Source: Antedon mediterranea (taxonomy: Eukaryota; Echinodermata; Crinoidea; Comatulida; Antedonidae). From it: DNA of 60,000 bases. Shown here in pieces: positions 40,801 to 43,877 of the stretch (positions are counted from its first letter, which is position 1; the number at the start of each line of letters is the position of its first letter). The position numbers and the translations under genes were made by a program. Location: NCBI RefSeq assembly GCF_964355755.1, contig NC_092673.1:31007001-31067000 (forward strand). Direction: 5' to 3'. The notes beneath the pieces are model-generated. The model made no database searches. It had not been told where the DNA came from and worked only from the letters and a program-made list of their open reading frames with translations.

Positions 40801-42298
40801 AGATAGTATTTTAATTAAAATGATAGTACCGTAAAACCTTCTTTTATTTTATTTATTTTATTATTTTTAAGATGGTATGTGGAGATCGAGATACTGTAGA
40901 CTATTTAAATGTTACGGAAAATCAATAAATGTTGTTTTGATCTCATCTTGTATTTTCTTCTTGCCACTTTGTTAGCAAATAATATGTATAATTGGCAGAG
41001 ATGAAAAGGATCATAATTGTAGTAGCAACTCGAAAAATTTATTTCAAAAAGACACCCAAGAGGCCTACCCAAGAGTACTAAAAAAAAAAGCAGCCCCTGG
41101 GCTTCTTTTCGAGGTATTTATAATGCATTTAAGCTTACATATTTTTCATTTGTTACAGCATAACTGACAAGGCTGTTAAGGACTACACCGTTTACAAGTC
41201 CTATATAGTCTACTGGGCTCTTATGAACTGTTTTTATACTGTCCTTTTTAAGAAGGTGTCGATAACATCCGGCGACAACTGGTCATCTTCGGTCGCTGAT
41301 TATATCCGTAACAATGATGAAACCATCTTAAAGGGAGCTGACAAGGTATTGAATTAATAACTATTTATTTTTATGTAAGAATGACGTCAACACAGTAGGT
41401 GGCGCTGCCTGGTTGCTAGCCAACCAAAAAATGCATTCAATCTGCCTAAGTTCGAGATCACCAATGGTTTAGAATAGGCTTATTGAAGTAGTCATTTTAA
41501 AACTTAATAATTTTCAATAAAAACAAACTAAAATTTCAAAAGAACACTAAATATTTGATTTGATAGAAATACAGACAGTTTATCAACATAGTAGCGTTGA
41601 ACACATTTTTTGGTTGACTAGCAACCATGCAGCGCCATCTATCGTTGTAACATCACAACCCAGAACTCTATATTGCATATAATATGTCAAAAATGTATTT
41701 TTCTTTGTCTTTGAAAATGCAAACGATATATATTGTATACAGCCCACATTATATTATTTTTTTTATTATTGCGGTATATAAAAAATATGTATATATATAA
41801 AAAGCAGCAAAAGCTGAAGGAAAAGTATTTACATGATATATAGATACTTATAAAAGACACATAACAAAAACACAATACAATATTATTATAAAAAAAACAT
41901 ATAAAAAATGACATTAAATTTAAAGATGATATGCTTTCTGATTTCTTTTAGTTGTTGGCCACGTATGAGAGTGACCTTTTGCCCTGTGAGTCTTTTGCAG
42001 AATTCTGTGATGTTAATGGTAAGTTCAAAGATCATTTTTGTAAATTCGCATTGGTAGTAACACTAGAGTACAGAGACGAATCTTAGAATGTAGACCAAGC
42101 TTTCAATTCACTATGGCTTCTGAAAATCAGCCAATCAGGTGCAGTTATTCTGAAATTATAGAGACTGTATCCCCTCGTTGACCTTACACTGACGATAAAA
42201 GTTAACATGTGATTAATTCAATACATTTTTCTGTAGGTTTGCTTGACGATATTCCTAAACCAGATACCTTTATCCAAGAAACTTTGAAGTCACTTTAA
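318..42298 (+). CDS. UBR4: UBR4 (p600) giant E3 ubiquitin-protein ligase, 91 exons, 5' end outside window
   Basis: UBR4 is a very large cytoplasmic N-recognin: it binds destabilising N-termini through a UBR box and ubiquitinates clients with an E2 of the UBE2A/B type through a C-terminal hemiRING module. I joined 91 exons by GT-AG signals, phase and close similarity to vertebrate UBR4. The exon lengths sum to 13,814 nt, that is two bases of a split codon plus 4,604 codons including the TAA at 42296-42298, so every junction is phase-consistent and no frameshift or stop is needed. The first visible exon begins mid-codon at 318, so upstream exons (about 570-580 residues by comparison with the ~5,180-residue human protein) are missing from the window. 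Domain order is UBR box at about residues 1093-1160 of the visible part, propeller-like region, UIM-like motif near 2267, Cys-rich cluster about 3080-3140 and hemiRING from about 4232. One intron is GC-AG. Individual splice sites may be off by a few bases. Confidence 0.97.
1889..2063. mobile_element. MITE family M3, copy 1
   Basis: Short inverted-repeat element in UBR4 intron 5. Ends read GTCTTTCCGG on the left and the complement (GAAAGACCC) on the right; the inside is itself palindromic around the phrases GAACATCAATG and CATTGATGTT. It is a diverged copy of the element at 18514-18702; a third copy is at 30191-30318. No coding capacity. Confidence 0.65.
2697..2863. repeat. family P (pogo-like) fragment
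   Basis: UBR4 intron 7 segment with the phrases ATAGTGTTAAAACAAATATT, TTAATAGGGATGTCTC and a terminal GATTCTACTTTA that match the other family P copies. Non-coding remnant. Confidence 0.4.
3375..3525 (+). mobile_element. SINE family S1 body fragment
   Basis: The phrases ACCTAGTACATCTTTC, CCAGGTGTACTAGTCCACAC and CAGCCACTGTC are shared with the fuller S1 copy at 25296-25545. The tRNA-like head is missing, so this is a 5'-truncated copy in UBR4 intron 8. Confidence 0.5.
3815..3960 (+). mobile_element. SINE family S2 (tRNA-like head)
   Basis: Contains a box-A-like TAGCTTGGTGGTTA followed by a box-B-like region and the phrase AATCCTGACCTAGTGCC, then CTCCACTCCTTAAGCCTCT. The same words recur near 11047-11145 (reverse), 16310-16390, 33498-33600 and 39770-39860. 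tRNA-derived head inferred from the A/B boxes; no anticodon arm can be defended. Confidence 0.5.
4883..5051 (+). mobile_element. MITE family M1, copy 1 (orientation A)
   Basis: Type description for family M1. Terminal inverted repeats of about 26 bp read AAAGCTCTGTCTACACTATC on the left and the complement ending ...GACAGAGCTTTA on the right. Orientation A has AAACTAGTTTGACAAAAA then GTGTGATGTGCCC on the left and CCATATATGGGCACATCAC on the right, with repeated ATATGGTAGTGATATG inside. The inside is also partly palindromic, so a transcript could fold into a long hairpin. There is no open reading frame, so it is non-autonomous. At least 19 copies lie in this window. A TA-rich flank (TTAAAG...CTTTAA) is visible but the target duplication cannot be separated from the repeat by eye. 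Confidence 0.85.
5248..10762 (+). CDS. UBR4: UBR4 exons 12-26: helical scaffold leading to the UBR box
   Basis: Exons read at 5248-5370, 5713-5853, 6065-6156, 6340-6568, 6692-6773, 7020-7101, 7418-7511, 7931-8052, 8196-8302, 8422-8517, 8904-9093, 9550-9741, 10031-10094, 10217-10299 and 10657-10762. The encoded segments are helix-rich, for example [20 protein letters not shown] and [20 protein letters not shown], and match the UBR4 region before the N-degron binding domain. Exon 26 encodes an acidic stretch ([15 protein letters not shown]) that directly precedes the zinc-finger exons. Exon 24 is only 64 nt. Five of these introns carry full or partial M1 elements. Confidence 0.92.
7141..7349 (-). 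mobile_element. MITE family M1, copy 2 (orientation B)
   Basis: In UBR4 intron 17. Left end CTCTGTCTACACTATCAAAC, right end GTCAAACTAGGTTGATAGTG then TAGACAGAGC. It is longer than most copies (about 209 bp) because the inner ATATCACTACCATATT motif is repeated four times. Confidence 0.85.
7632..7818 (-). mobile_element. MITE family M1, copy 3 (orientation B)
   Basis: In UBR4 intron 18. Both terminal repeats are present with substitutions (AAAGCTCTCTCCACACTAT; TTTGATAGTGTAGACAGACC). Confidence 0.82.
8661..8821 (+). mobile_element. MITE family M1, copy 4 (orientation A)
   Basis: In UBR4 intron 21. The left repeat is GGCTATGTCCACACTATCAA and the right is complete; part of the left inner motif is lost. 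Confidence 0.82.
9112..9276 (-). mobile_element. MITE family M1, copy 5 (orientation B)
   Basis: In UBR4 intron 22, starting about 19 bp after the exon 22 donor. Both ends are present; the right end reads GTGTAGACAGCGCTATA. Confidence 0.84.
9777..9850 (+). mobile_element. MITE family M1, copy 6 (partial, orientation A)
   Basis: Only the left inner half remains (CAAACTAGTTTTACACAAC, GTGATGTGCCTAAATATGG) in UBR4 intron 23; the right end is gone. Confidence 0.6.
10888..11855 (+). CDS. UBR4: UBR4 exons 27-29: UBR-box zinc finger (N-degron binding)
   Basis: Exons at 10888-10958, 11292-11439 and 11604-11855. Exon 27 starts the UBR box ([14 protein letters not shown]...) and exon 28 carries its core: [20 protein letters not shown], then [20 protein letters not shown] and ending GAKEDGSCQ. 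The Cys and His residues that hold the zinc ions in UBR boxes are all present, as is the DCG motif near the end of the domain. UBR boxes recognise type-1 (basic) N-termini; UBR4 is a known member of this family. Exon 29 encodes the Ser-rich linker and following helices ([14 protein letters not shown]...). This is the strongest single identifier of the gene. Confidence 0.98.
11047..11145 (-). mobile_element. SINE family S2, reverse-strand copy
   Basis: On the minus strand the head reads TGGAGCTTGGTGGTTTATG followed by a box-B-like GGGGTCGAATCCTCC and then AATTCTGACCTAGTG. It lies in UBR4 intron 27, between the two exons of the UBR box. Confidence 0.55.
11942..12065 (+). repeat. 65-bp tandem duplication
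   Basis: Two adjacent copies with a 65-bp period, starting ACAAGTCAAATATCATTTCA at 11942 and again at 12007, inside UBR4 intron 29. The copies look identical over the overlap, which suggests a recent duplication. Confidence 0.85.
12137..16734 (+). CDS. UBR4: UBR4 exons 30-38: beta-propeller-like region
   Basis: Exons at 12137-12307, 12492-12743, 13081-13170, 13532-13684, 13911-14135, 15133-15290, 15715-15886, 16062-16263 and 16574-16734. Exon 31 contains the highly conserved stretch [20 protein letters not shown]; later exons are beta-rich with WD-like phrasing ([40 protein letters not shown]), as expected for the propeller that follows the UBR box. Exon 34 ends at 14135 with a GC donor (GCAAGT) instead of GT. 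The ~1 kb intron after it carries an M2 element and an M1 element split by a 5S-derived SINE. Confidence 0.93.
14275..14457. mobile_element. MITE family M2, copy 1
   Basis: Inverted-repeat element in UBR4 intron 34. Left end AAGCTTGGTTCCCACTAGAA, right end CGCTAGTGGGAACCACGCTT. Inner arms repeat ACGCAAG/CTTGCGT phrases, giving an almost full-length hairpin. The second copy is at 54628-54812. Confidence 0.8.
14566..15024 (+). mobile_element. MITE family M1, copy 7, split by a 5S-derived SINE (orientation A)
   Basis: The left end (AAAGCTCTGTCTACACTATC) is at 14566 and the right end (TTTGATAGTGTAAACAGAGC) finishes at 15024. About 310 bp of unrelated sequence interrupts the element after GTGATGTGCCAAAATA; M1 sequence resumes at TGGTAGTGATATGACATCAT (14933). 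Confidence 0.83.
14622..14934 (-). mobile_element. 5S rRNA-derived SINE (SINE3-like), nested in M1
   Basis: On the minus strand the head begins near 14934 with GTTGAAGTTAAGCAACGTTG, then GGGCCTGGTTAGAGCTTGG, ATGGGAGACCATCTAGGAAT and GCGGGTGCTGTA. These match the second half of eukaryotic 5S rRNA, including the internal pol III promoter region; the early part of 5S (helix II/III region) is missing. A ~200 bp body follows, and the element ends in an A-rich tail with ATAAAATAAAAATAAAAATA wording. SINE heads derived from 5S rRNA are known in fish and some other deuterostomes. I did not identify the body with any named family. Confidence 0.8.
15372..15498 (+). mobile_element. MITE family M1, copy 8 (orientation A)
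   Basis: In UBR4 intron 35. The left end is degraded (TTTACACTATCAAACTATTT); the right is intact (TTTGATAGTGTAGACAGAGC). Confidence 0.75.
16310..16395 (+). mobile_element. SINE family S2 body fragment
   Basis: Shares CACTTAGTGCCCAGGTTT and CTCCACTCCCTAAGCCTC with the S2 copy at 3815. The head is not recognisable. UBR4 intron 37. Confidence 0.35.
17065..20841 (+). CDS. UBR4: UBR4 exons 39-45: beta-sandwich-like segment and helical scaffold
   Basis: Exons at 17065-17196, 17459-17543, 17930-18204, 18737-18874, 19382-19559, 20203-20388 and 20720-20841. Exon 39 ([20 protein letters not shown]...) to the start of exon 41 ([20 protein letters not shown]) looks like a beta-sandwich, galactose-binding-like fold. 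It is followed by a proline/alanine-rich linker ([20 protein letters not shown]) and then helical scaffold ([20 protein letters not shown]). The linker exons 41, 43 and 44 diverge most from vertebrate UBR4. The donor of exon 41 is the weak GTGCAG. Intron 42 (18875-19381) is ~500 bp with no repeat I can place. Confidence 0.9.
17625..17775 (+). repeat. dispersed repeat family R5, copy 1
   Basis: The phrases TAACGCAGGTGGAAACCTCC, CCTGGTTTAGCACTCC and a closing CCAGTGAGCATGTAACG line up with 23840-24030. Two diverged copies of an unclassified repeat, in UBR4 introns 40 and 51. Confidence 0.4.
18295..18470 (-). mobile_element. SINE family S1, reverse-strand fragment
   Basis: Shares GTGCCACCAAAC, ACTGGGTTCTTAAAAGTGCA and the phrase CACACAAACC with the S1 copy at 26735-27017. 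UBR4 intron 41. Confidence 0.5.
18514..18702. mobile_element. MITE family M3, copy 2 (best preserved)
   Basis: Near-perfect inverted repeat: left AAAGGGTCTTTCACACCTGT, then TCCGGCACGGTTCTGGTCCG; right is the complement ending GTGTGAAAGACCCTTTA. The arms run for most of the element, so the whole 189 bp could form one hairpin. GC content is clearly higher than the flanks. Confidence 0.85.
19951..20094 (-). mobile_element. MITE family M1, copy 9 (orientation B)
   Basis: In UBR4 intron 43. The left end is AAGCATTGTCTACACTATCA; the right terminal repeat is truncated after TTGTCAAACTAGTT. Confidence 0.75.
20450..20641. mobile_element. Tc1/pogo-like MITE with TACAGTCAACTCTCCC ends
   Basis: The left end is TACAGTCAACTCTCCCAATA and the right end GTATTGGGAGAGTGTA is its complement with one small change. 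Inside, AAACCAGA and its relatives recur. No transposase. UBR4 intron 44. Pogo-type ends (CAGTC..., TA flank) suggest the class; this is inference. Confidence 0.65.
21061..22655 (+). CDS. UBR4: UBR4 exons 46-49: acidic/Ser-rich linker with UIM-like motif
   Basis: Exons at 21061-21294, 21449-21737, 21926-22063 and 22405-22655. Exon 46 has a basic patch ([16 protein letters not shown]) followed by an acidic Gly-rich tract. Exon 47 ends a conserved block [20 protein letters not shown] that fits the ubiquitin-interacting-motif pattern: hydrophobic-x-x-Ala-x-x-x-Ser-x-x-acidic. Exons 47-49 are low-complexity Ser/Gly/Thr ([28 protein letters not shown]), then re-enter helical scaffold at [20 protein letters not shown]. 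The same order and composition occur in vertebrate UBR4. Confidence 0.93.
21575..21630 (+). other. UBR4: UIM-like motif coding segment in UBR4 exon 47
   Basis: Encodes [17 protein letters not shown]. Met-x-x-Ala-x-x-x-Ser-x-x-Glu fits the ubiquitin-interacting-motif consensus with an acidic lead-in. Pattern match only; binding not shown. Confidence 0.6.
22098..22113 (+). repeat. poly-C run
   Basis: About 16 consecutive C in UBR4 intron 48, near a family P fragment. Likely length-variable and prone to sequencing error. Confidence 0.9.
22120..22325. repeat. family P (pogo-like) fragment
   Basis: The phrases AATAAGTGTTGGCTGTAGTG, GTGATAAAACATATATTTCC and TCCATTAAATAGAGGTGG match other family P copies. 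UBR4 intron 48. Confidence 0.45.
22666..22860 (+). repeat. CT-rich polypyrimidine tract
   Basis: About 195 bp of nearly pure C/T on the + strand (TTCTCC, TCCTCC phrases) in UBR4 intron 49. Reading frames crossing it are composition artefacts. Confidence 0.85.
22981..28869 (+). CDS. UBR4: UBR4 exons 50-62: central-to-C-terminal scaffold
   Basis: Exons at 22981-23205, 23407-23526, 24089-24181, 24508-24657, 24882-25015, 25197-25281, 25660-25738, 25908-26069, 26507-26681, 27715-27859, 28016-28101, 28263-28350 and 28676-28869. Highly conserved UBR4 phrases include [40 protein letters not shown] and [20 protein letters not shown]. Exon 57 ends in a Ser run then a Lys/Glu run ([14 protein letters not shown]). 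Exon 62 ([20 protein letters not shown]) is beta-rich and leads to the Cys cluster. Intron 58 (26682-27714) is the largest here and carries two SINE-like elements. The acceptor of exon 58 lies only about 25 bp after an M1 element. Confidence 0.94.
23536..23795 (+). mobile_element. MITE family M1, copy 10, with nested insertion (orientation A)
   Basis: The left end (AAAGCTCTCTCTACACTATC) and the inner ATATGGTAGTGATAT are intact up to about 23625. About 135 bp of unrelated sequence (from TTTCATTTCATTTCACATTT to AACAAAACATATA) follows, and then M1 resumes at ACATCATCATGTCCATATAT. The right terminal repeat is missing. Confidence 0.72.
23840..24030 (+). repeat. dispersed repeat family R5, copy 2
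   Basis: Starts TTGGTGTAACGCAGATGC, then CCCCTGGTTTAGGAACCC and GACGCTGGAGGCATC. It matches 17625-17775. It ends about 60 bp before the acceptor of UBR4 exon 52. Confidence 0.4.
25296..25545 (+). mobile_element. SINE family S1 (tRNA-like head plus body)
   Basis: The head has box A GAGTGGCCAAGTGGTTACGA and a box-B-like GGGTTTGAGGCTCACTCGCT about 45 bp later. The body has TAGGTCCAGTGTACACAAAA and GTGCACTTTAAAGAACCTAG, then GCCACTGTCACAAC. A reverse copy with the same head and body is at 26735-27017. The box A wording resembles Leu/Ser-type tRNAs; that parent is a guess. UBR4 intron 55. Confidence 0.7.
26360..26482 (+). mobile_element. MITE family M1, copy 11 (orientation A), 24 bp before an exon
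   Basis: The left repeat is reduced to AAGTTCTGTAAAAACTAGTT; the right is TTTGATAGTGTAAACAGAGC. The element stops about 24 bp upstream of the AG of UBR4 exon 58, so the branch point of intron 57 may lie in or next to M1 sequence. Confidence 0.75.
26735..27017 (-). mobile_element. SINE family S1, full-length reverse copy
   Basis: On the minus strand the head reads GTGTTGCCGAGTAGTTACGG with box B-like CAGGTTCAAGACACTCC. The body reads ACTGGAGGTCCAGTATACAT, GTGTGCACTTTAAAGAACCC and CTGGTGTACTCGTCCATTCA. The best-preserved S1 copy in the window. UBR4 intron 58. Confidence 0.7.
27179..27592 (+). mobile_element. tRNA-headed SINE with RTE-like tail (family S3)
   Basis: The head is tRNA-like: GAGAGTTTGGTGTAATGGTT (box A), CCTCTCAC in the anticodon region and GCTGGTTCAAGTCCCGCTGA (box B and 3' arm). 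A ~17-base poly-T run follows. Two diverged repeats with GCGAATCGGATAAAAACTGT wording come next, then an ACACACACACAAAC run and the end CATAACCTCCTTGGCGGAGG. The tail wording resembles 3' ends of RTE-type LINEs of marine invertebrates; this is recollection, not a search result. Confidence 0.65.
28446..28532. repeat. family P (pogo-like) fragment
   Basis: TTCACAGTAGAGCC at the left and GAGAGGTTTCACTGTA at the right form a short inverted pair around TAGTCCCTAAATAGGGATCT. UBR4 intron 61. Confidence 0.45.
28993..29487 (+). CDS. UBR4: UBR4 exons 63-64: second Cys-rich zinc-binding cluster
   Basis: Exons at 28993-29232 and 29349-29487. They encode [20 protein letters not shown] then [13 protein letters not shown], and across the intron [20 protein letters not shown] followed by ACCAVDP. 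The CPRC, CGNC, CHKC, CNAC and FCKY pairs are spaced as in zinc-binding knuckles and are almost unchanged from vertebrate UBR4. The domain's exact role in the ligase is less well known than the UBR box or hemiRING; a structural zinc role is inference from the spacing. Confidence 0.94.
29763..38752 (+). CDS. UBR4: UBR4 exons 65-83: C-terminal helical scaffold
   Basis: Exons at 29763-30020, 30512-30696, 31241-31529, 31894-31978, 32217-32344, 32720-32855, 33289-33491, 33799-34063, 34223-34518, 34714-34867, 35081-35124, 35426-35506, 35673-35760, 35995-36076, 36410-36686, 36950-37134, 37583-37655, 37828-38157 and 38663-38752. Conserved phrases include [59 protein letters not shown] and [20 protein letters not shown]. 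Exon 66 encodes a Ser/Pro-rich insert ([17 protein letters not shown]) that differs from vertebrates. Exon 75 is only 44 nt. Five introns in 31.5-36.9 kb carry M1 elements; intron 66 (30697-31240) has a LINE-like tail near 30840-30930. Confidence 0.94.
30191..30318. mobile_element. MITE family M3, copy 3 (short, diverged)
   Basis: Ends TTAAAGCATTTCACACCTGC and CAGGTGTGAAACACTCTTTA are complementary with changes. UBR4 intron 65. Confidence 0.65.
30838..30932 (+). mobile_element. LINE 3'-tail-like fragment
   Basis: CTGGGCCTCCGTGGTTAAAT followed by AAAGTTGAATTGACTTGAAT resembles 3' tails of CR1/RTE-like LINEs. A related tail (AATAAAAGTTGAATTGAA) is near 38430-38460. No coding part. UBR4 intron 66. 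Confidence 0.35.
31570..31725 (-). mobile_element. MITE family M1, copy 12 (orientation B)
   Basis: In UBR4 intron 67. Left AAGCTTTGTCAACACTATCA; right GTGTGATAGTGTAGACAGTG. Flanked on both sides by TTA. Confidence 0.82.
32984..33101 (-). mobile_element. MITE family M1, copy 13 (orientation B, internal deletion)
   Basis: In UBR4 intron 70. Both ends are present (AATCTCTGTCTACATTATCA; GTTTGATAGTGTAGACAGAG) but the centre is shortened to about 118 bp total. Confidence 0.8.
33498..33605 (+). mobile_element. SINE family S2 copy
   Basis: TGGCTTGTTGGTTAAAGTA as box A, AGGATACAATCCTGACCTAG as box-B side, then ATTCCACTCCAAGCCTCT. Starts right after the UBR4 exon 71 donor. Confidence 0.5.
34911..35035 (+). 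mobile_element. MITE family M1, copy 14 (orientation A, 5' truncated)
   Basis: In UBR4 intron 74. The left terminal repeat is lost; CCATATATGGGCACATCACA and GGATAGTGTAGACAGAGCTT remain. It ends about 46 bp before exon 75. Confidence 0.78.
35796..35882 (+). repeat. three short tandem copies of an ATTTCAG-GTCAT motif
   Basis: Three ~28-bp units of the form AATTTCAGNNNTGTCAT in UBR4 intron 77. Confidence 0.7.
36203..36366 (-). mobile_element. MITE family M1, copy 15 (orientation B)
   Basis: In UBR4 intron 78. Both ends are clear; the right end (TTTGATAGTGTAGACAGAGC) stops about 43 bp before exon 79. Confidence 0.85.
36753..36902 (+). mobile_element. MITE family M1, copy 16 (orientation A)
   Basis: In UBR4 intron 79. 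It begins AAAGCTCTGTCTACACTATC; the right end is altered (GTTTGATAGTGTAGAAACAT). It ends about 47 bp before exon 80. Confidence 0.82.
38461..38590. repeat. family P (pogo-like) fragment
   Basis: GAGGACACTTTCCAGTG, CCCCTATATAGTGGAC and the terminal GAGCTCTACTGTA match family P. UBR4 intron 82. Confidence 0.45.
38944..42298 (+). CDS. UBR4: UBR4 exons 84-91: hemiRING/UZI E3 module and C terminus
   Basis: Exons at 38944-39066, 39262-39395, 39531-39656, 39995-40189, 40471-40695, 41159-41345, 41952-42018 and 42237-42298. Exon 84 encodes [20 protein letters not shown] and exon 85 ends [16 protein letters not shown]; the Cys-Cys-x-Cys and His-x-x-x-Asp-Cys-His ligands form the single-zinc hemiRING that recruits UBE2A/B in UBR4. 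Exons 86-89 encode the helical module that packs around it ([40 protein letters not shown]). The protein ends [12 protein letters not shown] and the TAA is at 42296-42298. The C-terminal length matches vertebrate UBR4. Confidence 0.96.
39770..39862 (+). mobile_element. SINE family S2 fragment
   Basis: GCGTTCAATCCTGACCTGGT and CAATTCTGACCTAGTGTC repeat the S2 box-B wording twice. UBR4 intron 86. Confidence 0.45.
41399..41642. mobile_element. MITE with ~38-bp imperfect TIRs (family M5)
   Basis: The left arm contains GGTGGCGCTGCCTGGTTGCT and GCCAACCAAAAAATGC. The right arm is its complement (CATTTTTTGGTTGACTAGCA, ATGCAGCGCCATCTA). The centre is AT-rich and unrelated. It lies in UBR4 intron 89. 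No coding capacity. Confidence 0.75.
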
Positions 42299-42507
42299 GT
42301 ATCAACAAAAAGGCATGAATTCTCCAACTTATTTGAATTTTTAAATTAATAATAATAGCAGTAATTAAACTTCGCGATGACCTATGACCTAATGCACTGC
42401 TTAGGCCTACCTAGTGTAATGTACCCATGAATTAGTGTTATTAGTATATCTACAATTACAATTTTAAAGCTTTTATCATAATGTGCCTATATGAGTTAAA
42501 TGGTAGT

Positions 42508-42860
42508 TTAAAGATATATTGTCCTCCTAAAAAAATATTTTTTTAAATTTTTTTTTTGAATATGTTATTTTAATGTCACATTATAGTTATTCACTCTCAC
42601 AAAAAATTGGGTCTGAAAAAAATGTATTTACCTGAGAAAAATGTAATTTAAAGCAAAAAATGGTCAAATTGTCTGGAAGACAATGAGTTTTTGGGTAATT
42701 TAACTGTTTATTTTGTCTTTTTAAAGGTGAAATAATTTTTTTCCCCCGTTTTTTTTCTTATGGAAGTGAACAACTTAATTAAAACTGCAAAATGGCCTAT
42801 TCAAAGTCCGATTTTAAAAATCTTTATTTTTCATGATTTTGGGGGACAATACATCTTTAA
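42508..42860. mobile_element. MITE family M4, copy 1 (UBR4 3' region)
   Basis: Ends TTTAAAGATATATTGTCCTC and GGGGGACAATACATCTTTAA are complementary. Inside, GTAATTTAAAGCAAAAAATG and other phrases match the copy after TBC1D13 (57288-57523), so the two genes share this element in their 3' regions. Confidence 0.8.
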
Positions 42861-43541
42861 CAGTGTAACCAAATAATTGTATGTTATAAAAGTAACCTGA
42901 ATTCAAATAACGTTGAATATTTTTGTTTACATTAAAAAAAAACGGTAGTTTTAAATTCTAGTACCCTGTATAACATTATTAACCAGGGCCGTAGCCAGCA
43001 TGAGACAGACTATGCACTCGCCTAATCTGAAATGTTAAATTTTTATTTTAACTACTCGCCCCATCATATTTTATATTAATAATTACATTTAAAGCATCTT
43101 TGACTTGTCTGTTTTTAACCTCTCGGTCTTGGTTATCCAATTAAAATACTATTAAACATCCGTAACAAATTGAGTGGTAAATTTATACTGTATGTCTAAT
43201 TTTAAATTGATTGCTACTTTTTCTCCAAATCATACTTTGTTTAAGTTTATTTAAAAATCTTAATTTTGTTGTATGTTGTTATAGTTTTGACGAATTAATC
43301 AAATAAATTCTGTTCACCCATATCTAGGCACACTATGTCATTCATATATAAGAGATTTAAAAACATTTAAATCCGCATTAAACAAACATTTTTAATGTTT
43401 CACTATTAATATCTTTAATCACGTTCTCATGGTATTTTAATTAATTAATGTTGTATGTGATTCCTATATTATCTAATACATTAATTTGTTATAACTACAA
43501 ATGCAGGTTTTGCAAGATAACTCTAGGAAGTACGAAATATC

Positions 43542-43547
43542 AATAAA
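43542..43547 (+). terminator. candidate UBR4 polyadenylation signal AATAAA
   Basis: CAATAAAATTGTG, with a GT-rich stretch 35-60 bp further on. It lies 1.2 kb past the stop; an earlier AATAAA is at 43302. Confidence 0.4.
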
Positions 43548-43667
43548 ATTGTGTTTGCATGAAATGATATAATGATCTCATTCTAGTAATGTGTTGTGTT
43601 GTAACCTCTTCTAACCTTTTGTTTGGCATTTCTCTTGAATGGGTTTGTGGATATCTCACAAGATCAC

Positions 43668-43735
43668 AATGTGTGACGTCACACATCTATGACATCACAC
43701 TGATTTATAACGTCAGACATCACAATTACGTCATT
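43668..43735. promoter_or_regulatory. cluster of TGACGTCA-like (CRE-like) motifs between gene ends
   Basis: GTGTGACGTCACAC is an exact palindrome containing TGACGTCA. Related CTATGACATCACAC, AACGTCAGACATCAC and TTACGTCATT follow within 60 bp. The site lies between two converging 3' ends, so a promoter role is not expected; it may be a remnant of a repeat. Confidence 0.3.
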
Positions 43736-43877
43736 ATTGTTGTGTTTGGTTATTAGATGCATAAAGATAATTAAAGTCAAAATCGTTGTTGCAACTTTAT
43801 CAATTTAATCAATTTAATCAATGGAATTGTCAATAGAATCGATATAACATAAACGCATAATAAAGATAGGGGGATGG

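Larger units (their letters stand above)
42299..43700 (+). other. UBR4 3' untranslated/downstream region
   Basis: No coding frame. AT-rich, with a family M4 inverted-repeat element at 42508-42860. AATAAA signals occur at 43302 and, more convincingly, 43542-43547, the latter followed by GT-rich sequence (GTGTTGTGTTG). The transcript end cannot be fixed without RNA data. Confidence 0.6.
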
